From NCBI RefSeq assembly GCF_019645855.1, contig NZ_CP080999.1, forward strand, positions 806,001 through 870,000: a stretch of 64,000 nt of DNA, written 5' to 3'. A model generated the notes under the pieces. That model saw only the letters and a list, made by a program, of their open reading frames with translations. It searched no databases and was not told where the DNA came from. Shown piece by piece: positions 38,826 through 48,546 of this stretch. Numbering within the stretch: the first letter of the stretch is position 1; each line of letters opens with the position of its first letter. Both the position numbers and the translations under genes were made by a program. The stretch is from Mycobacterium malmoense (GTDB lineage Bacteria; Actinomycetota; Actinomycetes; Mycobacteriales; Mycobacteriaceae).

Positions 38826-41800
38826 GCCGCCCGCCTCCCCGCGTCGAGCAGATCCGACAGCGCCACCACCAGCTCAACCGGCGGGCTCCAGCCGAACACG
38901 CCGGCCGGGTGTCCGTCGTGGACCGGAGTGTCGGCACCGCACATGCCCCGCACGAACAGGTACAGCACCCCGCCCACGTGCCGCGCCGGATCGTAGCCCG
39001 GCACCCGCCAGCGCAGAAACCGATGCAGCACAACGGTATACAACAGCGCCTGCAGCGGGTAGTCGGAGTGCAGCATGGCCTCGGTCAGGCGCGCGAAGCC
39101 GTAATCGGCGGCGGTGTCACCGAGGTGGTTGGTCTTGTAATCGACGACCAGGTAACGCTGACCGGGCAGCCGCAGCACCGCGTCGATCGACCCGGCCAAA
39201 TACCCGCACAGCGACTGATCGCCCAACCCGGCCGACATCAGGCGGTCGGCGTACGGCGCCAGCGGGTCGCCGGCGGGCAGGTGCAACCGCAGCAGTTCGC
39301 CGACGTCGGACACCGTCACATGCGGGGCGGGGCCGCGCCGATCACCCCCGGCCAACGGGATCTCGAATCCCAACTCGCGCAGCCGATCCCGCACGCCGAT
39401 CCGCCGCAGCGTCACGCCTTCCGCCAGCGGGCCCAGCGGTGTGTCATGCATCGGCACCAACGCGGCGGCCAGCTCGGCGGCGTCGACGTCGACCGGCCAC
39501 CACGCGCGGTGCCGTCGCACCTGCCGCTCGAGCTCGGCGGGCAGGTCGGGGACACCGGGATCGGCGGTCTCCATCACCGCGTGCACCAGGGAACCGAACG
39601 CCGCGCCGGCGGGCATGGCCGCCAGCGGTGACGCGACCGAATGTTCGGGCGCCGGCGCCGCGACGACGACCGCTTCCACCTCGTCGTCGCGCACGCCCAC
39701 CTCGGGTTCGCTGATCACCCGGACCGCCACCTCTTCCGCGCCACGCACCAGCGCGGAATACGAGGTTCGCCGCCAGGCGGTGTCGATGGCGCGGTGGAAA
39801 TGCCGCACCGCGAAGTCGGGCGGCGGTTCGGGCGCGTGGCCGGCCGGTGGCGTGGCGATCACCGATTCCTCCACCGACGGCCCGCCCGCCGCCTCCCACC
39901 GTTTGAACACCGCCCAGGCGTCCTCGTCGGTGATATCCGGCGCGCACCGATCCGGCACCCCCGACTCGCCGACGCCGCGGCCGCGCAGCAGGCGTGAAAG
40001 TCCGCCGCTTACTTCGTATTTGGTGGGCGCCCACCACGCGACCACCTGGGATTGCGCCCGGGTGAGCGCGACGTAGGTGGTACGGAGGTTGTCTTGGGCG
40101 TCCTCGAGCAGATTCAGCCGTTTGGCCGTCTCGCGTTCGGGGCTGTCGTTTTTGCCGCCGATGTAGAGGCAGCGGGTGTCGTCCTCGTGGTAGAGCAGGA
40201 TGTCGTCGCTGCGGACATAGCGATTGAATGCGAACGGCAGGTACACGATCGGAAACTGCAATCCCTTGGCCACAAACACGGTCATGATCTGCACCGCGGC
40301 GGCGTCGCTGTCCAGGCGCCGGTTGTGCTCGCGCGCACGGGTGCGGTTGTCGCACTGGCGGCGCAGCCAATCCCGCAGCGCGGGCGGGCTGTAGCGCTCG
40401 CGATGCGCGGTCTCGTACATCAGCTCGGCGATGTGCGCCAGGTCGGTCATGTGCCGCTCGCCGCCGTGCTGGGCGAGCACGCGTCGCCCCATGCCGTTTC
40501 GCTGCGCGGCCTCGAAGACCGCCGCTATCCCGCGCTCGCGGGCGTAGTCGAGCCACTGCCGCAGCGTGCCGGCCACGCGGTCGGTGAGCGCATCGCCCTC
40601 GGCGGCAAGGGTTTCCGCGGTCTCCCCGAAGAACATCGTGCACGCGGCGGCGCGGACCAGCCCGCTGCGTTGTGGGGCGTCGAAGGCCTCCAGCAGGCAC
40701 AGCCAGTCCTTGGCGGCCTGGGACCGGAACACGTCGGTGTCGCCGGTGTAGACGGCCGCAATCCCGGCCGCCGCCAACGCATCCCGGCACGCCCGGGCGT
40801 CGACGTGCTGCTCGACGATCACCGCGATGTCCCCGGCCCGCACGGGACGGCCGTCGTAGGTCGCGTCGCCGGCGAGCAGCGCGGCGATGTCCGCGGCCAG
40901 ATCGGACGGAATGTACCGGCGCAACTTGTCTATCGGGATGTTGTCGGTGCCCGAGACGGCGCCATGGCCCAGGGTGGGGCGTTTGACGACACGCAGCCGA
41001 AACGGCGCGTTGTGCGGCGCCCCGGCCAGCCGCTGCCCGTCGTGGTGGGCGTCGATGTCGTGCACGACGATCTCGGGGTGGCCCAGCACCGCGCCCTTCA
41101 GCACCGCTTGCAGGCTGTCGACGAGCGGCCGGTCGCTGCGCCAGTTGACCCCCAGCGTGTAGCGGCCGGCGGCGGTGCGAGCGGCCATCAGGTAGGTGTG
41201 GATGTCGCCGCCGCGGAACCCGTAGATGGCCTGCTTGGGGTCGCCGATCAGGATCAGCGTCGCGTGCCCGGCGAACGCGCGTTCCAGGACGCGCCACTGG
41301 ATGGGGTCGGTGTCCTGGAACTCGTCGACCAGCACGATTCGCCAGCGCCGGCGCATCCGGTCGCGGGCCGGGGAGTCTTCTGCTTCAAGGGCTTTCGCGA
41401 GCCGGGTGAGCAGGTCGTCGTAGCCGAGTATGCGTAGCCGCCGCTTGCGCCGATCGAGCTCGGCGCACACGTCGCCGGCGAACCGCAGCCGGGCGCCGGC
41501 TTCGCCGTCCGGGTCGGGATTGACCGGGCGCAGCTGCGCACACGGGTCGTTTACGACCGCCCGGGCGAGGTCGAGGGCCTGCCGGTAGCTCAGCACCGGG
41601 TCGTCTTCGTGGCGCCCGAAGCGGGCGAGGTACAGGTCGTCGACGATCTCGGTGACCAGGTCGTCGAGGCTTTCCTGCAGCCTCACGTCGGCGGCGGTAT
41701 CACCGGCCACGCCAAGCGATTTCAGGACCCGGCCGCAGAACTCGTGGGTGGTGGCGATGGTGGCCGCGTCGAAGTTGGCCAGCGCGTCGCGCAGCCGCGC

Positions 41801-42100
41801 CCGCATGGCCACGTCGCCGCCGCGCACCAGATGCTCGACCAGGTCGCTGCGGGCCGGCGCGTGGCCCTCCAACGCGGACAGCGCCTCGACGATCTGGCCG
41901 CGGACCCGTTCCCGAAGCTCGCGGCTGGCGTTGCGGTTGAACGTGATCAGCAGCATGTCGTCGAGCGTGACGTCGGTCTCGGCGAGATAGCGGGTGACCA
42001 GTCCGGCCAGCGCGAACGTCTTTCCGGTGCCGGCGCTGGCCTCCAGCACGGTGGTGGAGCGCTCCCGGGGCAGCGGCCCCAACAGGTCGAAGCGATCCAT
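38822..42100 (-). CDS. recB: Exonuclease V beta subunit RecB
   Basis: Encodes 1092 residues: 3'-5' helicase plus nuclease of RecBCD. Walker A LEASAGTGKTFALAGLV starts at about residue 18; VDEFQDTDPIQWRVLE is motif II and GDPKQAIYGFRGGD motif III; the C-terminal nuclease has SIDAVLRLPGQRYLVVDYKTN with the Mg-binding Asp and the DYKT motif. The ATG at 42100 is chosen by the MDRFDLLGP start and shares one base with the recC stop. Orthologue of Rv0630c. Confidence 0.96.
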   Translation of the reverse strand: MDRFDLLGPLPRERSTTVLEASAGTGKTFALAGLVTRYLAETDVTLDDMLLITFNRNASRELRERVRGQIVEALSALEGHAPARSDLVEHLVRGGDVAMRARLRDALANFDAATIATTHEFCGRVLKSLGVAGDTAADVRLQESLDDLVTEIVDDLYLARFGRHEDDPVLSYRQALDLARAVVNDPCAQLRPVNPDPDGEAGARLRFAGDVCAELDRRKRRLRILGYDDLLTRLAKALEAEDSPARDRMRRRWRIVLVDEFQDTDPIQWRVLERAFAGHATLILIGDPKQAIYGFRGGDIHTYLMAARTAAGRYTLGVNWRSDRPLVDSLQAVLKGAVLGHPEIVVHDIDAHHDGQRLAGAPHNAPFRLRVVKRPTLGHGAVSGTDNIPIDKLRRYIPSDLAADIAALLAGDATYDGRPVRAGDIAVIVEQHVDARACRDALAAAGIAAVYTGDTDVFRSQAAKDWLCLLEAFDAPQRSGLVRAAACTMFFGETAETLAAEGDALTDRVAGTLRQWLDYARERGIAAVFEAAQRNGMGRRVLAQHGGERHMTDLAHIAELMYETAHRERYSPPALRDWLRRQCDNRTRAREHNRRLDSDAAAVQIMTVFVAKGLQFPIVYLPFAFNRYVRSDDILLYHEDDTRCLYIGGKNDSPERETAKRLNLLEDAQDNLRTTYVALTRAQSQVVAWWAPTKYEVSGGLSRLLRGRGVGESGVPDRCAPDITDEDAWAVFKRWEAAGGPSVEESVIATPPAGHAPEPPPDFAVRHFHRAIDTAWRRTSYSALVRGAEEVAVRVISEPEVGVRDDEVEAVVVAAPAPEHSVASPLAAMPAGAAFGSLVHAVMETADPGVPDLPAELERQVRRHRAWWPVDVDAAELAAALVPMHDTPLGPLAEGVTLRRIGVRDRLRELGFEIPLAGGDRRGPAPHVTVSDVGELLRLHLPAGDPLAPYADRLMSAGLGDQSLCGYLAGSIDAVLRLPGQRYLVVDYKTNHLGDTAADYGFARLTEAMLHSDYPLQALLYTVVLHRFLRWRVPGYDPARHVGGVLYLFVRGMCGADTPVHDGHPAGVFGWSPPVELVVALSDLLDAGRRAA

Positions 42101-45100
42101 CAGCCGGGCCTTCCCTCGGCGGCCAGCACCGGCGACCACAGCCGGGCCGCCAGCGCGCCCAGCCGGGTTTCTTCGCCGGGCATTTCTTCACCGGGGCGGG
42201 GCGCGGCCAGCAGCACGTCGAACGGCGCCTTGAATCCCCACACCCTGGCGTGCGCCGGCTCGCGGTCCTCGCCGTCGTGAAAGTTGTTGCTCTCCCACTT
42301 GCTGCGCGCGTATCCCACCGGGTCCTTGCCCTTGTGGCGCCTTTCGGCCCACGCGTAGGACGTCTTCAGCGGCAACGGCAACGGCTCCCGTCGGCCGGCG
42401 TCGAACAGCGTCACCAGGCCGGCGAGGACGGCCAGCGCATCGGGCGGCGCGCGCAGGCGGCACTCCTCGATGGTGTCCTTGGCGCCGCGCCCCACGTAGA
42501 CGGCCGTCCAGTCCCGGCCCGGGCTGGCGGCGCCGAGCGTGACCAGCGAAATCCAGGCCAGCAGTTTGTGTTTGGGCGCAAGCCTCGAGTAGGTGACCGC
42601 AACGATGCGGTTGTCGAACACCCGATTGACCGTGCCGGTGACGCGGCGGCCGTCACCGAGGGTGATGACGACATCGTGAGCCGTGGAGTCCCCTCGTCGG
42701 TGGCGTCCGGCGGCGACCGCCAATCGCCCCGCCCTGTCGCGGATCTGCTTTGCCTTGCGCCAGCCCAGCCGGTCCGGCGGCAGTGTGCCGCGGCGCCACT
42801 CGAACTGGGCCGCCGCGTCATCGCCCATGCCGCGCAGCATGTCGTGCAGCATGCGGTCGCCGACGGTCCACTCCTGCAGGGGGTCGATGTCGACGGGCAT
42901 CGCGTCGCAGACCGTGTCGACGTCCCACGGCAGGGTGTAGTCCAGCGCCCGGAAGAAGCCCCTGACCGGGTCCTTGAAGAAGTCGAGCAGGTCGGCCAGG
43001 GTGATGTCATCGGGATGCGGCGCGGGCAGCGGGTCGGTGATCAAGGGCCGAGGCGCGCGGCGTGTGCCGGCGGCGGCCCGGGCCGCGGTCAGCGCGGTGG
43101 GGTCGAACGTGAACGGCTTGTCGGGCACCAGCGCGCCGGGCACGACGTTGCGGCGGTCGAACGGCTGCAGCGGGTGCTTGATCAGGATCCGTTCGCGCAC
43201 CGGCGATTCCGTGGTCTGATCCAGCGCGTCGAGCAGCTCCGCGAGCGGCACCGCGGGCGGACGCTCGTGACCGGTGTGCTCGTCCGCGCCGGTGTAGGTG
43301 ATCACCAGCGTCTCGGTGGCCGCGCAGACGGCGTCGAGCAGCAATTGCCGGTCCTCGGAACGGATGTCGCGCTCACCGGTCATCGGCTCTCGGGCCAGCG
43401 CGTCGTCGCCGTCGGGGGCGCTGAGGCGCGGGAACACCCCGTCGTCCAGACCGACCAGGCACACCACCCGGTGCGGCACCGAACGCATCGGCACCATCGT
43501 GCACACGGTCAGCGTGCCGGTGCGGAAATTGGCCCGGGTCGGGCGGCCCGCCAGGCGGGCGGACAGCAACGCGCGTATGTCGGGGAGCCGCAGCATCATC
43601 GAGGCGCGGCCTCCGGCCTGCTCGACGACGTCGGCGAATTCGGAGTGCAGCTGCGCCTCGTGCCAGGCGTCCGCCGATTCGGTGAGCAGGCCGACTCCCT
43701 CGGTCAGGGCGTCCAGCCATTCGGTCAACGGCCTCGTGCCGCTGAGCCTTTCGGCGACATGGCGCAGCCGGTCGACGTATTCGGCCAGGCGGCCGGCCAG
43801 CTCCACCCGGTCGCTGCCGACGTCGTCGAGCGGCAGCGCGGTGCCCAGCCAGGCCCGCGAGTCCTCGGACATCGCGACGCCGGTGAGGATGCGGTCCAGC
43901 CCGAAGCGCCAGGTGTTGTGGACGATGTGGTCCAGCCCGTACGGCGCGCGATGTTCTTTGTCGAATCCCCACCGGATGTTGGCTTCCCGCACCCAGTCGG
44001 TGATCTCGTCGAGGTCGTCGTCGGTGAACCCGAAGCGCGCGCGCACCGGCGCCGCCTGCGCGAGGTTGAGCAGCTGGGTGGCGGTGGCGCGGCCGTCCGC
44101 GATGTCCAGCAGCTCGGCGGCCACGCCGAGCAGCGGGTTGGTGTGCGTCAGGGAGCGGTCGGCGAGCCTGACCCGCAGCCGGTGCGCGGGGTGGCTATCG
44201 CCGGCGGTCTCCCCGAGCCCGAAGCCGGCGACGATCAGCGGCGCGTAGGTTTCGATGTCGGGGCACATCACCACGATGTCGCGGGGTTCCAGCGTCGGGT
44301 CGTCCTCCAGCAGGCCGAGCAGGACCTCGCGCAGCACGTCGACCTGCCGCGCCGGGCCGTGACAGCTGTGCACCTGCACCGACCGGTCGCCGTCGGCGAG
44401 CCGGCGGCCGTTGGGCCCGACCGCGTTGGCGGCGACATCGGATTGCAGCCGGCCCAGCAGCGTGTCGGGTTTGGTTGCGCCGCCGATGAATTCGTCGGTC
44501 GCGCTGGTGGCCGGCAGCGCGCGCTGCAGCTCGCGCAGGTCGCGGCCCAGGGTCTCCAGCAGCGGATGTTTGGCGGCGTGCCGGCTGGTGTCGTCGCGTC
44601 GCGCCACCGCGCCATGCGGGCCGGTGAGCGCCCGCCACAGCTCGTCGCTGGGGTGCGGCAGCCACAGGTGCAGATCGTGGTGGGCGGCCACCGCGTCGAG
44701 CAGCTCCACGTCGGTGCGCGCCAACCGGGTGTGCCCGAACAGCGACAGCCGCGCCGGCAGGTCGGACGGGCCCTCGCGCAGCCGGGCAACCGTCTTGTGG
44801 TGGCGGACGTGCGGGGGATCGGCGGGGACGGCGGACGCCAGCGCGCGCCAGAGCGGCGGCTGCCAGGCCAGGTCGGTGTCGAGGTCGCCCGGGTTGCCGT
44901 CCAGCCAGTCGGCCAGCAGCCGCGGCCGCTGCCTGGCATACGAGGCGAACAGCCCGGCCAGCCGGCGCGCCACCGAATAGCGCCGGCCGCGCCGCAATTC
45001 GGCCTCGGGACCCGTATCGAAGTGGCCCAGATGCGTTGCCAGCGTGCGGCACCAGGGTTCGTCCAACGAGCGGTCGACGACGTCCAACAGCGGCCACACC

Positions 45101-45381
45101 AGGGCGTCCGGCGACCATGGATCGTCGTCGGCCGCGCCGGTGATCTCGGCGATCAGCGAGCTGGGGGTGCGGAAGGCCACCGCCGCGCAGACCCCGTCGC
45201 CGTCGCCCGGCTTGCTGCCCAGCACGTGCGAGAGCCGCTGGCTCAGCCAGCGCTCCACCCCGCGCGCGGGCACCAGCACCAGCTCCTCGGCGAACGGGTC
45301 GGCCGGCGGGGCGGCCAGCAGCGCGCCGAGCCCGTCGGCAAGCAGGTCGGTGCGCTCGGCGCGGTGGAGGTGGAGGGCCAT
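42100..45381 (-). CDS. recC: Exonuclease V gamma subunit RecC
   Basis: Encodes 1093 residues, the non-enzymatic subunit that splits the DNA strands and scans for Chi-like sites. The N-terminus LHLHRAERTDLLADGLGALL and the segment LVLVPARGVERWLSQRLSH match RecC, as do VVCLVGLDDGVFPR in the middle and ALDYTLPW further on. The ATG at 45381 gives the family start; an in-frame opening to 45429 is not needed. First gene of the recC-recB-recD operon. Confidence 0.95.
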   Translation of the reverse strand: MALHLHRAERTDLLADGLGALLAAPPADPFAEELVLVPARGVERWLSQRLSHVLGSKPGDGDGVCAAVAFRTPSSLIAEITGAADDDPWSPDALVWPLLDVVDRSLDEPWCRTLATHLGHFDTGPEAELRRGRRYSVARRLAGLFASYARQRPRLLADWLDGNPGDLDTDLAWQPPLWRALASAVPADPPHVRHHKTVARLREGPSDLPARLSLFGHTRLARTDVELLDAVAAHHDLHLWLPHPSDELWRALTGPHGAVARRDDTSRHAAKHPLLETLGRDLRELQRALPATSATDEFIGGATKPDTLLGRLQSDVAANAVGPNGRRLADGDRSVQVHSCHGPARQVDVLREVLLGLLEDDPTLEPRDIVVMCPDIETYAPLIVAGFGLGETAGDSHPAHRLRVRLADRSLTHTNPLLGVAAELLDIADGRATATQLLNLAQAAPVRARFGFTDDDLDEITDWVREANIRWGFDKEHRAPYGLDHIVHNTWRFGLDRILTGVAMSEDSRAWLGTALPLDDVGSDRVELAGRLAEYVDRLRHVAERLSGTRPLTEWLDALTEGVGLLTESADAWHEAQLHSEFADVVEQAGGRASMMLRLPDIRALLSARLAGRPTRANFRTGTLTVCTMVPMRSVPHRVVCLVGLDDGVFPRLSAPDGDDALAREPMTGERDIRSEDRQLLLDAVCAATETLVITYTGADEHTGHERPPAVPLAELLDALDQTTESPVRERILIKHPLQPFDRRNVVPGALVPDKPFTFDPTALTAARAAAGTRRAPRPLITDPLPAPHPDDITLADLLDFFKDPVRGFFRALDYTLPWDVDTVCDAMPVDIDPLQEWTVGDRMLHDMLRGMGDDAAAQFEWRRGTLPPDRLGWRKAKQIRDRAGRLAVAAGRHRRGDSTAHDVVITLGDGRRVTGTVNRVFDNRIVAVTYSRLAPKHKLLAWISLVTLGAASPGRDWTAVYVGRGAKDTIEECRLRAPPDALAVLAGLVTLFDAGRREPLPLPLKTSYAWAERRHKGKDPVGYARSKWESNNFHDGEDREPAHARVWGFKAPFDVLLAAPRPGEEMPGEETRLGALAARLWSPVLAAEGRPG

Positions 45382-45427
45382 TGCGGTGTCACCATAGAAC
45401 GCCCCACCGACAGGCGGCGGTGGCACC

Positions 45428-46219
45428 ATGGGCGGGGTCGACGCCTTGTCGAGTCGTAAGCTCGTGACCGTGCATGACCATTACGGCGACTACGGAATCG
45501 ACGGCTCGTTTCACACCATCTCGGCGCGCGGGCAGGCGATCGGCATCGGCGCCCAAACGGTGGCCCTGACGGTGTGGGCCGGGATCAGCTGGGCACGCGG
45601 CAAGCGGCTGATGGCGGCGCTGTCGGGAGCATCGGCTGCCGCGATCGCTGCGACAACGGCCTCGTACGCCTACGCAACGCGAGCGGGCAAGTTCGTGGTG
45701 TGGGACCGCATCCTCGACGAGCTGCGGCTGGGTGGCGACGAAACCGTGCTCGACCTCGGATGCGGGCGCGGTGCGGTGCTGCTCGCCGCGGCCAAGCGGT
45801 TGCCGCGGGGCCGGGCGATAGGTGTCGATCTGTGGCAGGCCGACCAGACCGACAACTCGCAGCAGGCCACGCTGGCCAACGCGGCGTTGGAAAACGTCGC
45901 CGATCGCGTCGAGGTGCGCACCGCCGACATGACCGCCCTGCCGTTGGCGGACGAGAGCGTCGACGTCATCGTCAGCAGCCTGGCCATCCACAACATCCCG
46001 ACCAGCGAGGGCCGGCGGCAGGCGCTGGACGAGGCGGTCCGGGTGCTGCGGCCGGGTGGTCGCCTCGCCGTCGCGGACCTGTGGGAGACCCGTCGGCACG
46101 CCGAACATCTGCGCGATCTGGGCTGGCGAAACGTGAAGCGCCGCAACCTCGGATGGCGCATGTGGTACGGCGGCCCCTGGTTCTCCACGCGCCTGGTCAC
46201 CGCGACGAAGCCGGCGTGA
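45428..46219 (+). CDS. SAM-dependent methyltransferase with N-terminal membrane segment
   Basis: Encodes 263 residues. Residues 35-75 hold one or two hydrophobic helices (VALTVWAGISWA, LMAALSGASAAAIAATTASYAYA); after that comes a class I methyltransferase domain with VLDLGCGRGAVLLAAAKRLPRG (motif I), GVDLWQADQ (motif II) and VRVLRPGGRLAVADLWE. The start could be ATG at 45428 or a GTG at 45464/45470. It is divergent from recC and 22 bases upstream of cynS. Substrate unknown; membrane anchoring suggests a lipid or quinone. Confidence 0.86.
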   Translation: MGGVDALSSRKLVTVHDHYGDYGIDGSFHTISARGQAIGIGAQTVALTVWAGISWARGKRLMAALSGASAAAIAATTASYAYATRAGKFVVWDRILDELRLGGDETVLDLGCGRGAVLLAAAKRLPRGRAIGVDLWQADQTDNSQQATLANAALENVADRVEVRTADMTALPLADESVDVIVSSLAIHNIPTSEGRRQALDEAVRVLRPGGRLAVADLWETRRHAEHLRDLGWRNVKRRNLGWRMWYGGPWFSTRLVTATKPA

Positions 46220-46241
46220 CTCGGGCGGGCATGGCGGGACG

Positions 46242-46697
46242 ATGAACAGAAACGAACTCACCGAGCGGATCGTCGTCGCGCGGCTGGCGAAGGGGCTGAC
46301 CTGGCAGCAGCTGGCCGACGCCATCGACAGGCCGGTGGTATGGACCACGTCGGCGCTGCTCGGCCAGCAGCCGATTCCCGCCGAGCTCGGCAAGGTGCTC
46401 GCCGCGATGCTCGGCCTCGACGAGTCGGCGGTGCCCGTGCTGGCGGCGCCGCCCATGCGCGGCGGCCTGCCCACCAGGGTGCCGACCGACCCGACCATCT
46501 ACCGCTTTTACGAGGCCCTTCAGGTGTACGGCGGCGCCATCAAGGAGCTGATCCACGAACAATTCGGCGACGGCATCATGAGCGCGATCAACTTCAGCGT
46601 CGACCTACAGAAAAAGCCGCACCCCTCCGGCGACCGCGTCGTGGTGACCTTCGACGGGAAATTCCTTCCCTACCAATGGGTTTCGGCGGAGAACTAG
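46242..46697 (+). CDS. cynS: Cyanate hydratase (cyanase)
   Basis: Encodes 151 residues. Cyanase converts cyanate and bicarbonate to ammonia and carbon dioxide. The catalytic triad is present with a constant offset of eight from the E. coli enzyme: R88, E91 and S114, within YRFYEALQVYGGAIKELIHE and GIMSAINFS. The N-terminal POU/HTH-like helical domain is also intact. It abuts the patatin gene directly and follows the methyltransferase gene by 22 bases. It would give tolerance to cyanate or nitrogen from it. Confidence 0.96.
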   Translation: MNRNELTERIVVARLAKGLTWQQLADAIDRPVVWTTSALLGQQPIPAELGKVLAAMLGLDESAVPVLAAPPMRGGLPTRVPTDPTIYRFYEALQVYGGAIKELIHEQFGDGIMSAINFSVDLQKKPHPSGDRVVVTFDGKFLPYQWVSAEN

Positions 46698-47711
46698 ATG
46701 GCGGTCAAGGCGGAACAGCCGAAATCCGTGGATCTCGTGCTCTCCGGCGGCGGCGTCAAGTTCATCGGTCTGGTGGGCGCCATCGTCGCGCTGATGGATG
46801 CCGGATATTCGATCAAGAGAGTGTCGGGCGTTTCGGCCGGCTCGGTGGTCGCGGCGATCTTGGCGGCCGGGTCCAAAGAGGGCCAGCTGACCGGCGCGGA
46901 GGTCAAGGAACTCGCCTTCTCGGTGCCGCTGCACAAGTGGCGCGACGCGGGGCCCGTCCCCTATCTCGGTGCCGCGTGGGGACTGGTGCGGGAAACGAGC
47001 ATGTATCGGGGTGATGTCGCCCACGACTGGATTCGGGGCGAGCTGAAGAACCTGGGCGTCACCACCTTCGGTGATCTGCTTCTCGACGAGGCCTACCTGA
47101 TCGGGGGACGGCAGTACAAGCTGGTGACCACCGTCGCCGACTTGACCGCGGCCCAGCTGGTGAGACTGCCGTGGGACTACCGGCGGCTCTACGGGCTGGA
47201 CCCCGATGAGCAGCCGGTCGCCGAGGCGGTCCGTGCTTCGATGGCGATCCCGTTCTTCTACCGCCCGGTCAAGCTGACCGGAGTCAGCGGGGCGACATCC
47301 ACCCTCGTCGACGGTGGTGTGCTGTCGAATTTTCCGATCGACACCTTCGACCGGCCCGACGGCAAATCACCACGCTGGCCGACGTTCGGGATCACGGTCT
47401 TACCGAGGCCTACCGAGGGCATCGGTGCGGTGATGCCCGCGCTGAAACCCCTGCGCTTCTTCGAACAGACGGCATTGTTGGAAAGCCTGCTCACGACGAT
47501 GCTGGCGGGGCACGACCAGACCCACCTCAACCACCCGTGGGTCTCAACCCGCGCGATCGTCGTCGAATCGACCAACGTGGGCGTGCTCGACTTCGATGCC
47601 CCTGCAGAACGCTTGGAAGAGCTCTACGACAAGGGGTATGAGGCGACGCAGGAGTTCCTGTCGACGTGGGACTGGGCCGCCTATCTCAAGCGCTTCCGCT
47701 GGGCCGGTTGA
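46698..47711 (+). CDS. Patatin-like phospholipase
   Basis: Encodes 337 residues of a Ser-Asp dyad lipid acyl hydrolase. The oxyanion glycine motif LSGGGVKF begins at residue 15, the nucleophile S46 lies in GVSAG, and the catalytic D205 in DGGVLSNFP. It starts at the base after the cynS stop, indicating an operon. Bacterial patatins may be secreted effectors or housekeeping esterases; no signal peptide is seen here, so it is likely cytosolic or membrane-associated. Confidence 0.93.
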   Translation: MAVKAEQPKSVDLVLSGGGVKFIGLVGAIVALMDAGYSIKRVSGVSAGSVVAAILAAGSKEGQLTGAEVKELAFSVPLHKWRDAGPVPYLGAAWGLVRETSMYRGDVAHDWIRGELKNLGVTTFGDLLLDEAYLIGGRQYKLVTTVADLTAAQLVRLPWDYRRLYGLDPDEQPVAEAVRASMAIPFFYRPVKLTGVSGATSTLVDGGVLSNFPIDTFDRPDGKSPRWPTFGITVLPRPTEGIGAVMPALKPLRFFEQTALLESLLTTMLAGHDQTHLNHPWVSTRAIVVESTNVGVLDFDAPAERLEELYDKGYEATQEFLSTWDWAAYLKRFRWAG

Positions 47712-47801
47712 CGGCAATCGGCCCAGCTCATCAGGGGTGAAGTGACGGCCCGGCGTTGGCGTGCCACACTTCGAAATTGGAGGAGGCGACACGAGGGTGA
47801 G

Positions 47802-47821
47802 GCGGTTGCCCGGGCAACCGC
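47802..47821. terminator. 20-bp perfect palindrome at convergent ends
   Basis: GCGGTTGCCCGGGCAACCGC lies between the patatin stop (47711) and the echA3 stop (47834); a weaker outer match extends it a few bases. It may act as a two-way terminator, though it lacks a T-run and a true loop. Confidence 0.45.
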
Positions 47822-47833
47822 ATCGCCTTCTCC

Positions 47834-48529
47834 CTACAGACCGAATTCGGCTTCTATTCCGTCGATGCCGGCGCGGATGGCTTTGAGCGCGTCGGCGCGG
47901 GCGCGTAACTTGGTCGCGGCGTGGGCGTGTTGGTGCAGGCCGGCGAATTCCCGCGCGGCCTCTTCGGCGCGATCGACCACCATCTCGGGCAACACGATCT
48001 CGTCGACAAAGCCGGCGGCGAGGGCGGTCTCACCGAAGAACGTCTTGGCCAGCCCGGCGGCCTGCTGGTACGCCGACCGGGTCAGCCGCAGCTTCATGAT
48101 CTCCAAGGCCGCATAGGGGATGGTCATGCCGATCGCGACCTCGTTGGCCTGGATGTTGTACGCGTGGGCGGCCACCCGGTGGTCGCCGGACGACAACAGG
48201 AACGCCCCCATCGCGATGGCATGTCCGGTGCAGGCCATCACCACCGGCTTGGGGTAGGACAACAGCCGATACGCCAGCTCGAAGCCGCCCCTGAGCATGT
48301 CGATCGCCGGCTGCACCTCACCGGAGGTCAGGATCTTCAGGTCGAACCCGCCACTGAACACCCGCTCGTTGCCGGTGAGCACCAGCGCCCCGATGTTGTC
48401 GCTGTCGGCCCGGTCAAGCGCCTCGTTGAGGGCCTGTTGCATCGTTGGGCCCAGCGCGTTGACTTTGCCGTCGTCCATCCCGATGACCGCGATGGAATCC
48501 TTGTGGCTGTAGGCGACCGGGCCGCTCAT
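47834..48529 (-). CDS. echA3: Enoyl-CoA hydratase family EchA3
   Basis: Encodes 231 residues, the same length as M. tuberculosis EchA3 (Rv0632c), and in the same place behind recBCD. Crotonase fold: VFSGGFDLKIL (first oxyanion segment, about residue 61), TGHAIAMGAFLLSSGDHRVAA (second, about 103), then ANEVAIGMTIP. Glutamate positions for hydration are not both obvious, so it may be an isomerase or hydrolase. The ATG at 48529 matches the known start; GAGCAACCC precedes it. Confidence 0.92.
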   Translation of the reverse strand: MSGPVAYSHKDSIAVIGMDDGKVNALGPTMQQALNEALDRADSDNIGALVLTGNERVFSGGFDLKILTSGEVQPAIDMLRGGFELAYRLLSYPKPVVMACTGHAIAMGAFLLSSGDHRVAAHAYNIQANEVAIGMTIPYAALEIMKLRLTRSAYQQAAGLAKTFFGETALAAGFVDEIVLPEMVVDRAEEAAREFAGLHQHAHAATKLRARADALKAIRAGIDGIEAEFGL

Positions 48530-48546
48530 GGGTTGCTCCTTGCCCG

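Noticed and set aside
42250..45459. A plus-strand frame of about 1069 codons opposite recC
   Set aside because: It is antisense to a clear RecC gene; GC-rich codon third positions leave such frames open, and its residues show no family motifs. The same holds for long frames opposite fadB (15875-18049), recB (40052-41437) and the amidohydrolase (3813-5117).
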